23,428 bases of DNA from Thermomicrobiales bacterium (GCA_025928535.1 JAICJJ010000001.1:1-23428), one strand, 5' to 3'; positions 15,417 to 23,092 are shown, numbered from the stretch's first letter. Numbers and translations are program-made. The notes: a model not told the origin generated them from the sequence alone.

Positions 15417-16672
15417 GGCAAAAACCGGGCGGCGACGTCATTCGCCAGCATCAATCCCCGACGGCTCAGGCGCACGCGTCCAGCCGCGCGCACCAGCAAG
15501 CCGAGCGAGGCGAGTTCGTCGAGTTGAGCGCCGAAGACGGCGTCGAGCGACCCGCCGTGCCGGACGCGAAACGCCGCGTCATCGACGCCCGTGTCGAGCA
15601 GACGCAAGCCGAGCATCATCGTCTCGCCCATCGCCGTCGCGGCGTCGATCGATTCTTCGTTCGAGATGGCCGTCCGCCCTGATTCGACCGCCTTGCAGTA
15701 GGCCAGAGGGGCGGGGTGGTTCATCCAGCGTCGGCCGGCGAGATGGCCGTGCCCGCCCGCGCCGAGGCCGAGGTAATCGCCATTGCGCCAGTAGATCGCG
15801 TTGTGGCGCGAGGCGAGCGCGGGGGTCCGGGCCCAGTTGGCGACTTCGTAATGGTCCCAGCTGGCCGCGGCGAGGCGGTCGATCGCGAGTTCGTAGAGAT
15901 CGGCGGCCCCGTCGTCGTCGACCGGCGTCAGGATGCCTCGCGCGACCGCGTCGGCCATCGGCGTGCCCGGCTCGACGATCAGGGAATAGAGCGACAGATG
16001 GTCCGGCGTCGCGCCGAGATCGCCGCCGAGCGTTCGGTCGAGATCGGCCCGCCAGTCATCGGTCTGCTGCCCTGGCCAGCCAAAGATGAAATCGAGACTG
16101 ACGTTGGCGAAGCCGGCCGACCGCGCAGCGCGCAGCGCGGCAGCCACGTCGGTCGCTTCATGGAGCCGGCCAAGCGTCCGCAATCCGCGGCGGTGCAACG
16201 TCTGGGCGCCGATGCTGAGCCGATTGACGCCGGCAGCGAGGAGCGCTTCGAGATAGGTCGAGTCGAGCCCGTTCGGATTGGCTTCCAGCGTCACCTCGGC
16301 GTCGGCGTCGAGCGCAAAAGCCTGCCGGCAGGCGGCGATGAGGCGCTTGGCCGAGTCTGCCGGCAAGAGCGACGGCGTGCCCCCGCCGAAAAAGATCGTC
16401 GCGGCGCGTCGGTCCGCGACGAACGGACCGTATCGTTCGATTTCGGCGGCAAGCGCATCGACATAACGAGGGATCAGATTGTCCTGCCCACTGTAGGTGT
16501 TGAAGTCGCAGTAGGGGCAGACGTGGGCGCAAAACGGGATGTGGAGATAGACGCCGAACGCGGAATCCGGCGGGGCCGGCGTCGGCTCGATTGTTTGTCG
16601 CTCTGGAACCATGTTGGCTGAAGTCATGTGAGCGGTCATGCGTGTCGTTGCTGTGTCAGAGCCGGCGGTCAA
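15413..16672 (-). CDS. hemW: Radical SAM haem chaperone HemW (HemN-like)
   Basis: Radical SAM protein of the HemN-like group; HemW members bind haem and deliver it to respiratory enzymes rather than acting as coproporphyrinogen dehydrogenase. The iron-sulfur motif is Cys48, Cys52 and Cys55 in HIPFCAHVCPYCDF. The next residue type is Phe where true HemN has a fourth Cys. FFGGGTPSLL, LEANPN, RLSIGAQTL and DFIFGWPGQ follow in family order, with a C-terminal HemN domain ending about residue 415. The longest form starts at TTG 16672, which overlaps the cupin stop as TTGA. ATGs at 16639, 16627 and 16612 are alternatives, and the first 38 residues are unconserved. Its stop overlaps the folC start by 4 bases. 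Confidence 0.93.
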   Translation of the reverse strand: MTAGSDTATTRMTAHMTSANMVPERQTIEPTPAPPDSAFGVYLHIPFCAHVCPYCDFNTYSGQDNLIPRYVDALAAEIERYGPFVADRRAATIFFGGGTPSLLPADSAKRLIAACRQAFALDADAEVTLEANPNGLDSTYLEALLAAGVNRLSIGAQTLHRRGLRTLGRLHEATDVAAALRAARSAGFANVSLDFIFGWPGQQTDDWRADLDRTLGGDLGATPDHLSLYSLIVEPGTPMADAVARGILTPVDDDGAADLYELAIDRLAAASWDHYEVANWARTPALASRHNAIYWRNGDYLGLGAGGHGHLAGRRWMNHPAPLAYCKAVESGRTAISNEESIDAATAMGETMMLGLRLLDTGVDDAAFRVRHGGSLDAVFGAQLDELASLGLLVRAAGRVRLSRRGLMLANDVAARFLP

Positions 16673-17199
16673 GCGGCCGGCGTGGCGGGAGGCGTGCCGT
16701 AGATGGTCGGCTTGCCGTTCGCGGGAAAAAGGATGGACGAGAAGAGGAGCACCGGGTCCGATCCCTTGTTGACCGCCTGATGGAACGAGCTGGGGTGTTC
16801 GACGATCGCGTCGCCGCTGCGCAGGACGACCGTGTCGCCCGGTCCGAGCCGTTCCATTCCGTTGGTCGCCGGTTCCGTGCCGTAGCGATACAGATCGACT
16901 TCGCCGCTCCGCACGGTGTAGGTCAATTCGCCCGAAATGATCGACGCGATCTGGGTGCCGGTATGTTCATGTTCGGGAATTGCGGCGCCCGGCGCGATCA
17001 TCACGCGGACCAGCGCCATTTCCGGCGAAGCGACGGTGGCGGGGCTGGCGGCGATCAGGGTTTCGCTCGACACGCCGACGACGGCGGTATGCAACGCCGA
17101 GCCGTCGTCGGCCAGGACGAAGCCGCCGACGCCGAACACGCCCAGGCCGAGGGCGGCCAAGATCGCGATCAGCATGATGACTCGCCAGCGACCGTTCAT
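16669..17199 (-). CDS. Membrane-anchored or secreted cupin-domain protein
   Basis: A 176-residue protein with a hydrophobic N-terminal segment at about 7-30, preceded by MNGRWR, acting as signal peptide or anchor. A single cupin barrel covers about 60-155. Motif 1 appears as PEHEHTGTQIASIISGELTY (75-94), with probable metal ligands His77, His79 and Gln83. Motif 2 appears as DAIVEHPSSFHQAVN with a His near 140. The C-terminus is a short Pro/Ala tail. ATG 17199 has AAGG eight bases upstream. It lies between the threonine dehydratase gene and hemW, overlapping the latter. The fold does not tell substrate: such proteins can be small-molecule binders, isomerases or dioxygenases. Confidence 0.85.
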   Translation of the reverse strand: MNGRWRVIMLIAILAALGLGVFGVGGFVLADDGSALHTAVVGVSSETLIAASPATVASPEMALVRVMIAPGAAIPEHEHTGTQIASIISGELTYTVRSGEVDLYRYGTEPATNGMERLGPGDTVVLRSGDAIVEHPSSFHQAVNKGSDPVLLFSSILFPANGKPTIYGTPPATPAA

Positions 17200-17215
17200 A
17201 CCGATGACCTTTCAG

Positions 17216-17234
17216 GGGCGTCGGCGCGACGCCC
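17216..17234 (-). terminator. Hairpin between threonine dehydratase and cupin genes
   Basis: A perfect 7-base-pair stem (GGGCGTC with GACGCCC) with a 5-base loop sits 29 bases after the dehydratase stop. It is immediately followed on the minus strand by the CTGAAAGG ribosome-site region of the cupin gene. There is no T-run, so partial termination or modulation of cupin translation are both possible. Confidence 0.4.
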
Positions 17235-17263
17235 AGTTGGCGCGAGTGGCTGCCGCTGGATCG

Positions 17264-18298
17264 TCACAAGAGCCGCTTCAAGCCGTCGCGGTCGATATTG
17301 CCGCCGCTCAGGACGGCGACGGTCAACGCGCCGGTGGGCGCGCCGACCTTGCCGGCGAGAAGCCCGGCCACCGCCGCCGCGCCGGCCGGCTCGACCAGCA
17401 ATTTCGTGCGGTCCAGCACGAGTCGCAGCGCTTCGACGATTTCGTCGTCGGTGACCAGCACGACATCGTCGACGTGCCGTTCGATCAGCCGCTGCGAGAG
17501 CGGCGCGCCGAATGGCGCCGTGAGGCCGTCGGCGACCGTATCGATATGGTCGAGGCGAACCGGCCGCCCGGCGGCGAGGCTGCGGGTCACCGTCGGCGCG
17601 CCGGTCGGTTCGACGCCGACGATGCGGGTTTCCGGGCGGATCGCCTTGACCGCGACGGCGATTCCCGACAGCAAACCGCCGCCGCCAACCGCGACGACGA
17701 TTTCTTCCGTCTCGGGTTGCTCGTCCAGAATCTCGAGCCCGACAGTTCCCTGACCGGCGATGATCGCCGGATCGCCGAACGGATGGACGAAGTAGAGGCC
17801 ATGGGCTTGCCGATAGGCGTCCATCGCTTCGAACACCGTTTCCATCGACGGCGTGAATCGGGTTTCCGCGCCGTAGCCGCGAATGGCGGCGACCTTGGTC
17901 GGGACGGCCGTTTCGGGCATGAACACGACGCAGCGGACGCCGGCCAGTTGGGCGGCGAAGGCGAGTCCCTGGCCGTGGTTGCCGGCCGAGAGCGTGATGA
18001 CGCCGCGCTCGCGTTGCTCCGGCGACAATTGCAAGACGGCGTTCAAGGCGCCCCGCGCCTTGAAGGAGCCGGTCCGTTGCAGATTTTCCGCCTTGAGCGC
18101 GAGCCGGGTCGACGTCAGCCGGTTGAGCGTAGCGCAGGAGAGCAGCGGGGTGCGATGGATGTACGGCGCAATCCGGGTCGCGGCCGCCCGGACGTCTTCG
18201 ATCGTGACGTCGGCGCCGGCCCAGGTCTGGTCGATGCCGTCGTCCACGGCGGCCGGGCCGACATGCGCCGGCGCGGCGTGAGCGGGGGAATCGGACAT
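17264..18298 (-). CDS. Threonine/serine dehydratase (threonine ammonia-lyase, no ACT domain)
   Basis: Fold-type II PLP enzyme deaminating threonine (and often serine) to the 2-oxo acid. In the 344 residues the PLP lysine is Lys80 in RTGSFKARGA. SAGNHGQGLA (104-113) binds the substrate carboxylate, and the glycine loop VAVGGGGLLSG binds phosphate. VEPAGAAAVAGLL and VLSGGNID lie near the end. The length matches the short catabolic form; the C-terminal ACT-like regulatory domain of biosynthetic IlvA is missing, so isoleucine feedback is not expected through this protein. ATG 18298 has GGGAG five bases upstream. An Ala/Pro-rich 25-residue N-terminus precedes the catalytic domain. TdcB-like is the closest label; a biosynthetic role remains possible. 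Confidence 0.92.
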   Translation of the reverse strand: MSDSPAHAAPAHVGPAAVDDGIDQTWAGADVTIEDVRAAATRIAPYIHRTPLLSCATLNRLTSTRLALKAENLQRTGSFKARGALNAVLQLSPEQRERGVITLSAGNHGQGLAFAAQLAGVRCVVFMPETAVPTKVAAIRGYGAETRFTPSMETVFEAMDAYRQAHGLYFVHPFGDPAIIAGQGTVGLEILDEQPETEEIVVAVGGGGLLSGIAVAVKAIRPETRIVGVEPTGAPTVTRSLAAGRPVRLDHIDTVADGLTAPFGAPLSQRLIERHVDDVVLVTDDEIVEALRLVLDRTKLLVEPAGAAAVAGLLAGKVGAPTGALTVAVLSGGNIDRDGLKRLL

Positions 18299-18469
18299 GG
18301 ATGCTCCCACAATGGAATGTGATCGGCGCGGACGCACGAACGCACGACGCCGGGGCTGTGGTCCGGCTCGCCTCGAGCGCCGCGATCGTGGCGATGGCGG
18401 GAGTATACCGGGATGTCGCCGTCGTCCGGCGCAGCATGCTTCGATGCTCGATTGCGACGGCGAGCGCCG

Positions 18470-18835
18470 ATGAGCGAGCGCCAGCGATCGGACGCCGCAC
18501 TGGGACCGACGGGAGAACGGCACGCGGCATTCGACCGAAGCGGCGTCACGCTCATCGCCGAAACGCTTGGCGTCGTGCCCGAGCGATTGCCGTTGTCGGT
18601 TCCCGGACGGGAGGTCCACCAACTCATCCTGCCGGATCGGCAGGGGCGGGCGCAAACGCTCGTCACCTTGTGGCCGTGGATCGGACGGGTCGATCTGGTC
18701 GCGGGCGCCGCAACGGTCATCGTGACGGGGGTGGTCGCGATTCGCGCCGGGATGAGCGGCGACGTCACGTTTTGCCGAAAGAACGGCGACACTGTCGTGC
18801 TCGGGCGCGACGGGCGCGTCGTCGCCCGGCTCTGA
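18470..18835 (+). CDS. Conserved-looking small soluble protein, function unknown
   Basis: About 121 residues from ATG 18470. The N-terminal 20 are polar. The rest is rich in alternating beta-type sequence (LILPDRQGRAQTLVTLWPWIGRVDL is the central part) and ends in GDTVVLGRDGRVVARL. No membrane helix, signal or motif that I recognise. The ribosome site is weak, and the frame is open upstream to at least 18413. It is divergent from the threonine dehydratase gene and convergent with the response regulator, stops 12 bases apart. It fits a gap that would otherwise be empty, with composition like a real protein, but I am only moderately sure. Confidence 0.55.
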   Translation: MSERQRSDAALGPTGERHAAFDRSGVTLIAETLGVVPERLPLSVPGREVHQLILPDRQGRAQTLVTLWPWIGRVDLVAGAATVIVTGVVAIRAGMSGDVTFCRKNGDTVVLGRDGRVVARL

Positions 18836-18846
18836 TCGGCGGCCGG

Positions 18847-19221
18847 TCAACCGGCGGCCGGATCCGATTCTTCGAGCAGGTGGTCGATTGTCCAGAGCAG
18901 GTAGTCGAGATCGAACGGCTTGGCGACGAACGCCTGCACGCCGGGCTGCAACGCATCGGCGGTGACGGCGCTCATCAGCACGATCGGGATCGTCGCCAAT
19001 TCCGGCCTTGCCCGCAGGCGCCGAACCGCTTCCCGCCCGTCCATCAGCGGCATCATGATGTCCATCAGGATCAGGTCGGGCTGCCCCCGCTCGACGGCCT
19101 CGATCGCCGCGCGCCCGTTCGCCGCGACGACGACCCGGTATCCCTCGTCTTCGAGCAACGCGAGGATCAGCGAGCGCACGTCGGGTTCGTCATCGGCGAC
19201 GAGGATGACCGGCGCGCTCAC
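18847..19221 (-). CDS. Single-domain response regulator (receiver domain only)
   Basis: A 124-residue CheY-like receiver. The acidic pocket is Asp10, Asp11 and Glu12 in VADDEPD; phospho-acceptor Asp54 is in LILMDIMMPLMDG. Ser84 is in IVLMSAV and Lys101 in AFVAKPFD, completing the five-residue active site. No output domain follows. No ATG fits the family start, so I chose GTG 19221; GTGs at 19224 and 19230 are close alternatives. No histidine kinase or second regulator is encoded nearby, so its partner is elsewhere and it may act by protein contact or as a phosphorelay carrier. A 267-base gap separates it from the M42 peptidase gene. Confidence 0.92.
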   Translation of the reverse strand: MSAPVILVADDEPDVRSLILALLEDEGYRVVVAANGRAAIEAVERGQPDLILMDIMMPLMDGREAVRRLRARPELATIPIVLMSAVTADALQPGVQAFVAKPFDLDYLLWTIDHLLEESDPAAG

Positions 19222-19488
19222 CACGGCCACCGCATGAGAACGGCGGTCAGGCTTGCGACGCTCGGCTCCCCGATTCGGGGGAACGCGCCAGCGCGCTCCG
19301 GAGGATCGCAATCAGCGGTGCGCACGCCAGTGCTGCGCGCCGCCGATTTGGTCGCCCAGCGTAGCGTCACGGTCAGCACGATCGATCAGACCCGTCGATA
19401 GCCCCCAACTGCAGCATTGCGCATGGCCGTCGCAAGACGCGTGCCGGTCCGCCGGCGCATACCCCGGCGCCGGCGCGCCACGCCCCCG
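19222..19488. other. Intergenic region between M42 peptidase and response regulator
   Basis: This 267-base gap holds no gene I can support. Near 19267-19281 there is a short inverted repeat (CCCCG-ATT-CGGGG) that could form a small hairpin about 50 bases before the regulator start. I see no convincing promoter, although the lone regulator gene should need one. Confidence 0.5.
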
Positions 19489-20562
19489 TCAAGTAGGCCG
19501 GAAGTCGGCGTCCGGACGAACCGAATGGGCGAATTCGGCGAGCACGCGGGAAGCCTGTTCCAGATCGCTGAGGCTGACCGTTTCGTTCGGCGAGTGCATG
19601 TAGCGGTTCGGCAGCGAAATCAGCCCGGCCGCCGTGCCGGGGCCGGCCGCGCTCATCGGATCGGCGTCGGTGCCGGTGTGCCGGCCGGAGGCTTGAATCG
19701 GGCAGGCGATGTCGAGCCGGGCGGCCGCGTCGCGCAGCGCCTCGAATACTTTCGGATTGACCGCCGCGCCGCGGCTCAGCACGGGGCCGCCGCCGAGCGA
19801 GACCTCGTCGTCGCGCTTCTTGTCGGCGCCGGGATAGTCGGTGGCGTGGGTGACGTCGATCGCGACCGCGGCGAGCGGCCGGGTGCGATACGCCGCGGTC
19901 ATCGCGCCGGCGAACGAGATTTCTTCGCGCGTGGTGGCGACGGCGTAGACGTCGACATCGCCGCGCTTGTCGGCGAACAGGCGCGCCGCTTCGAGCGCGA
20001 CGAACGCGCCGACGCGGTTGTCCATGCTGCGCGCCGCGCAGCGATCGCCGGCAAGACGGACGAAGCGGGCGTCGATCACGGCGGGATCGCCGACATCGAC
20101 CAGTTCCTTCGCGTCGGCGCGGGAGCCGGCGCCGATGTCGATCCAGAGGTCGTTCAACTTGACCGGCTTGTCCCGTTCCTCGGGCGGAATGATGTGGATC
20201 GCTTTCTTGCCGACGACGCCGATGACGTCGCCGTTGCGGCCCGCGATTCGGATGCGCTGTCCGACCGCCACCGGCGCGTCCCAGCCGCCGATCGGATCGA
20301 ACCAGAGGTAGCCTTCGGGATCGATGTGGGTGATGACGAAGCCGATTTCGTCGATGTGGCCGGCGAAGATGACCGCCGGCGTTTCCGGCGTCGAATTGCG
20401 GGCGCGGACGAGCGCGTACGAATTGCCGGCGACGTCGAGCGTCACCTCATCGGCGAACGATTCGGCCTCGGCGCGCCAGACGCGAGCCGGCGCTTCCTCG
20501 TAGCCGGATGGCCCTGGCGCATCGAGGAGGCGCTGCAAGAATTCGAGCGCGCGGTCATCCAT
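19489..20562 (-). CDS. M42 family metallo-aminopeptidase
   Basis: Cytosolic, usually dodecameric, two-metal aminopeptidase. The 357 residues match the family. Metal and catalytic residues appear in order: His69 and Asp71 in FAGHIDEIGF, bridging Asp181 in SMDNRVG, Glu213 and Glu214 in TTREEISFAGA, Asp236 in AIDVTHATDYPG, and His323 in RYMHSPNE. The insertion domain (about 85-165) carries GWDAPVAVGQRIRI and GVVGKKAIHI. ATG 20562 lies nine bases after GGAGGA. Members were long mislabelled as endoglucanases; the residues here fit peptidase function. Specificity cannot be read off the sequence. Confidence 0.94.
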   Translation of the reverse strand: MDDRALEFLQRLLDAPGPSGYEEAPARVWRAEAESFADEVTLDVAGNSYALVRARNSTPETPAVIFAGHIDEIGFVITHIDPEGYLWFDPIGGWDAPVAVGQRIRIAGRNGDVIGVVGKKAIHIIPPEERDKPVKLNDLWIDIGAGSRADAKELVDVGDPAVIDARFVRLAGDRCAARSMDNRVGAFVALEAARLFADKRGDVDVYAVATTREEISFAGAMTAAYRTRPLAAVAIDVTHATDYPGADKKRDDEVSLGGGPVLSRGAAVNPKVFEALRDAAARLDIACPIQASGRHTGTDADPMSAAGPGTAAGLISLPNRYMHSPNETVSLSDLEQASRVLAEFAHSVRPDADFRPT

Positions 20563-20615
20563 GAGTCGTGTTCCTCCCGTCGAACCGGCAAACGTCGATT
20601 GATGGCATTCGCAAT

Positions 20616-20637
20616 CGGATCGGTCACCACCGATCCG
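20616..20637 (-). terminator. Perfect hairpin between the HMG-CoA lyase region and the M42 gene
   Basis: A 9-base-pair perfect stem CGGATCGGT/ACCGATCCG closes a four-base loop. It lies about 95 bases past the small ORF at 20731 and 54 bases before the M42 start codon on the same strand. No T-run follows. It may be a terminator for the upstream genes or an operator for the peptidase gene. Confidence 0.4.
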
Positions 20638-20730
20638 CCTCCGGTAGCGTTCGCGACAGTTTCGCACGTCTCGCGGCGCCGCTTGCGTGTGGCGGACGTT
20701 CGGACGTGATGGACCCGGGATGCGTCGCAC

Positions 20731-20814
20731 TCACTGATCGCCCGAGGTGAGCACGATCGCGACCGCGATCAGCGCAAGCGTCAGCATCGCCATCGCGATC
20801 CAGTAGCCGACCAT
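20731..20814 (-). CDS. Candidate 27-residue single-helix membrane peptide
   Basis: ATG 20814 lies one base after the HMG-CoA lyase stop (TGACATG). The peptide has a polar-aromatic start MVGYW, one hydrophobic helix of about 19 residues and the tail TSGDQ. A GGAG sits 12 bases upstream, rather far, so translation would depend on coupling to the lyase gene. The composition is exactly that of a small membrane protein, but at this size chance cannot be excluded. Function unknown. Confidence 0.42.
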   Translation of the reverse strand: MVGYWIAMAMLTLALIAVAIVLTSGDQ

Positions 20815-20815
20815 G

Positions 20816-21691
20816 TCAAGCCGATGCTCCGCGCAACCGCGACAGGATCGGCGCGACGGCGGCCATGAGCGCCTCGCGATCGACGCCGGTCCGGTAGCCA
20901 TGGCGGGCGAGATGGGCGACGAGCGATTCGGTCGCGAGGTTGCCGGGCGCGCCAGGCGCGAACGGGCATCCACCGAGGCCCCCGGCCGCGCCGTCGAATA
21001 CGCGAACGCCGGCGGCAAGCCCGGCATCGACATTGTCCAGCGCGTTCCCGGACGTGTCGTGAAAATGGAGCGCGAGGCGTTCGGCGGGGCAGACGGAGAA
21101 GACCGCGTCGAGCGCGCGTTTTACCTCGCCCGGTTCGGCGCGGCCGATGGTGTCGGCGAGACAAATTTCGTCGCACCCGAGGTCGAGGAGTCGGCTGACG
21201 ATCGGCGGCAGGGCGTCGGGCGCGACCGGCCCGGCATACGGGCAATGAAACGCGACCGAAACATAGCCGCGCATCCAGACGCTGTCGGTCCTGGCCCGAG
21301 CGGCGACCGGCGCAAAGCGCTCGAACGTGCCGTCGATCGTCGTGCCGACGTTGGCCTGCGCGAACGTATCCGTCGCCGCCGTGAAAAGCGCGATGGCGTC
21401 GACGCCTGCTTCCCGCGCCCGGTCGTAGCCGCGTTCGTTTGGAACCAGCGCGAGGCAGCGGACGCCCGGCCGACGATCGATGCGCCGCATGAGGTCGGTC
21501 GCGTCGGCCAGTTGGGGCACCAATTTCGGATTGACGAAACTGGTCGCCTCGACGGCCGCCACGCCGGCGGCGGCGAGCGCATCGACGAAGGCGACCTTGG
21601 CGTCGAGCGGAACGGCGACCGCTTCGTTTTGCAATCCGTCGCGCGGCCCCACTTCGACGACGGTCACGGCAGGTCGGAAATCTTCGCTCAT
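20816..21691 (-). CDS. Hydroxymethylglutaryl-CoA lyase
   Basis: Splits HMG-CoA to acetoacetate and acetyl-CoA, the last step of leucine breakdown. The 291 residues contain EVGPRDGLQNE (13-23) with the catalytic Arg17-Asp18 pair. SFVNPKLVPQLADA follows near 51-64, then the metal-binding HFHDTSGNALDN with His209 and His211, and the active-site loop GLGGCPFAPGAPGN with Cys242 that marks HMG-CoA lyase within the DRE-TIM family. ATG 21691 has GAGGG six bases upstream. A tiny membrane ORF follows directly. With the acyl-CoA mutase parts at the other end of the window it suggests branched-chain amino acid catabolism. Isopropylmalate or citramalate synthase is unlikely given that loop. Confidence 0.93.
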   Translation of the reverse strand: MSEDFRPAVTVVEVGPRDGLQNEAVAVPLDAKVAFVDALAAAGVAAVEATSFVNPKLVPQLADATDLMRRIDRRPGVRCLALVPNERGYDRAREAGVDAIALFTAATDTFAQANVGTTIDGTFERFAPVAARARTDSVWMRGYVSVAFHCPYAGPVAPDALPPIVSRLLDLGCDEICLADTIGRAEPGEVKRALDAVFSVCPAERLALHFHDTSGNALDNVDAGLAAGVRVFDGAAGGLGGCPFAPGAPGNLATESLVAHLARHGYRTGVDREALMAAVAPILSRLRGASA

Positions 21692-21774
21692 TGGGAGCCC
21701 TCGACACGCGAACGCGGCGGGGAATTGTCCTCCCGCCGCGTTCGATTGTGCCACGCAAGTCGCCTCGACCGAGG

Positions 21775-22608
21775 CTAGAGCGTCGGCGGCGGCGGGAGCG
21801 GCGCGCTCGTCGGCGCTGGCGCAGCAGTCGGCGCGGGTGGAGGCGTCGGCGTCGCCGTCGGAGCCGGCGTCGCGGTCGGCGCGGGCGTTGCGGTTGCGGT
21901 GGGTTGCGGCGTCGCGGTTGCCGTTGGCTCCGGGGTCGCCGTGGCCGTTGGCTCCGGCGTGGCGGTTGCCGTCGGCTCGGGCGTCGCGGTCGGCTCCGGT
22001 GTGGCGGTTGCCGTCGGTTCAGAAGTGGCCGTTGGTTGCGGGGTCGCCGTCGGTTGCGGGGTCGCCGTCGGTTCCGGCGTCGCGGTCGGCACGACCGTGG
22101 CGGCGGGCAGCAGCGCCGGCAAGGCGGCGCTGGTCGGAGCGACCGCCGCGGAAGTCGGCGCCGTGGTTGCCGCGGGGCTCGCCGCTGTCGTTGGCGCAGC
22201 CGGCGTGGCAGCCGGAGCGACGGTCGCAGGGGGCGGCGATGCGACGGCGGCTGGCGATGCGGCTGCCGGCGGACTGGCCAACGGCGTCGCGGCCTGGAGC
22301 GGCGTCGCTTGCGGTGACGCCGCCGCGACCGGCGAGGCAGCGACTGGCGTCGCGGCGACCGGCGACGCGGCGACCGGCGATGCGGCGACCGGCGAAGCCG
22401 CGGCGGGCGACGCGGGCGCCGCTGGCGACGCCGCCGGGCTGGCTGAAACGGGCGAGGTGACCGCGGGCGCGGTGGTCGGCGCTGCGGTCGTTGGCGCCGG
22501 GGTTGGGGTGGGCGGCGTCGTTTCGCCGCAAGCGGCCAAGCCAAGCAACCCGACGCCGCCGATGACAAGCCAGGCGCCGCCGAATCGCAGCAGTCGTCGC
22601 ACGGTCAT
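21775..22608 (-). CDS. Low-complexity Ala/Pro/Thr/Ser-rich lipoprotein
   Basis: A 277-residue predicted lipoprotein. The N-terminus is MTVRRLLRF, a hydrophobic core, and the lipobox LAAC with Cys27 as lipidation site, so the mature protein should be tethered outside the membrane. Everything after is low complexity. Residues 72-96 are five copies of a five-residue unit (SPVAA, one TPVAA). Residues 174-255 are repeats of the type PTATPEP/PTATPQP, and the end is Pro-rich. No globular domain is visible. ATG 22608 has a GAGGTGGGGA stretch upstream. Such stalks are common in Chloroflexota surface proteins, usually attached to a functional domain, which is missing here. Possible wall spacer or glycosylation substrate; function unknown. 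Confidence 0.85.
   Translation of the reverse strand: MTVRRLLRFGGAWLVIGGVGLLGLAACGETTPPTPTPAPTTAAPTTAPAVTSPVSASPAASPAAPASPAAASPVAASPVAASPVAATPVAASPVAAASPQATPLQAATPLASPPAAASPAAVASPPPATVAPAATPAAPTTAASPAATTAPTSAAVAPTSAALPALLPAATVVPTATPEPTATPQPTATPQPTATSEPTATATPEPTATPEPTATATPEPTATATPEPTATATPQPTATATPAPTATPAPTATPTPPPAPTAAPAPTSAPLPPPPTL
21844..22089 (-). repeat. Degenerate tandem repeats encoding PTATPEP/PTATPQP units
   Basis: Units of 18-24 bases encode Pro-Thr-Ala-Thr-(Ala-Thr)-Pro-(Glu/Gln/Ala). Third codon positions vary between copies, so selection appears to act on the peptide rather than recent duplication of DNA. The repeats lie inside the lipoprotein gene. Confidence 0.8.
22321..22395 (-). 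repeat. Five 15-base tandem repeats encoding SPVAA
   Basis: Five in-frame units lie within the lipoprotein gene. These copies are more alike at DNA level than the Thr-Pro repeats, suggesting more recent expansion and a place for length variation. Confidence 0.75.
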
Positions 22609-22797
22609 CTTCCCCACCTCATGCGTTCGGCCGACGATCCGGCCCGGCGCCGATTGCCTTCGGTTGTTCGCTTGCGCGGTCCCTCCGACCGGCATCCTAC
22701 GGCCAGAGCCGATTGTCCGCAAGACAGGCGCACGGGGTCAGCGTCGCCGGCGCCAAAATCGGGACTGGCGGTCGCGCCGAATTGTCCGCCGCGGGCA

Positions 22798-22827
22798 TTG
22801 GCGCCGATTGAATGGGGCGGCTATACT
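22798..22827 (+). promoter_or_regulatory. Promoter of the tRNA-Tyr / tRNA-Thr / tuf unit
   Basis: TTGGCG (22798-22803) and TATACT (22822-22827) are separated by 18 bases. A start near 22834 would give a leader of about 48 bases before tRNA-Tyr. It is the only good promoter seen upstream of the tRNAs and tuf. Confidence 0.6.
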
Positions 22828-22881
22828 CGTCGTCGCTTCTCGACGGCGAAGTGACCGTTGGGCATGCGCGGGTGGCGCCTC

Positions 22882-22962
22882 GGGCAGGTGCCAGAGTGGT
22901 TAAATGGGCCTGACTGTAAATCAGGTGCGAAAGCTACGGTGGTTCGAATCCGCCCCTGCCCA
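22882..22962 (+). tRNA. tRNA-Tyr (anticodon GTA)
   Basis: A class II tRNA with a 7-base-pair acceptor stem (GGGCAGG with CCTGCCC), anticodon stem CCTGA/TCAGG around loop CTGTAAA with GTA at 22916-22918, a long variable arm and T-loop TTCGAAT. The discriminator is A. The next bases are CCT, so CCA is not encoded. GUN-type anticodons such as this one are substrates of the Tgt enzyme encoded in this window. Confidence 0.97.
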
Positions 22963-23001
22963 CCTCCACCCGCCAAGCCGGCGTTACGGTCATGGGAACG
23001 G

Positions 23002-23077
<76 letters not shown>

Positions 23078-23092
23078 GCGCGGATCGGGGTG

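Noticed and set aside
21844..22395. Regular short repeats that could suggest a CRISPR array
   Set aside because: Units are in-frame multiples of three within a lipoprotein gene, with no spacers of constant length.
20781..22568. A 595-codon minus-strand frame of Arg/Pro-rich sequence across the lipoprotein and HMG-CoA lyase genes
   Set aside because: It is the shifted frame of repeats and of the lyase; the alternative frames give a lipobox and a complete enzyme.
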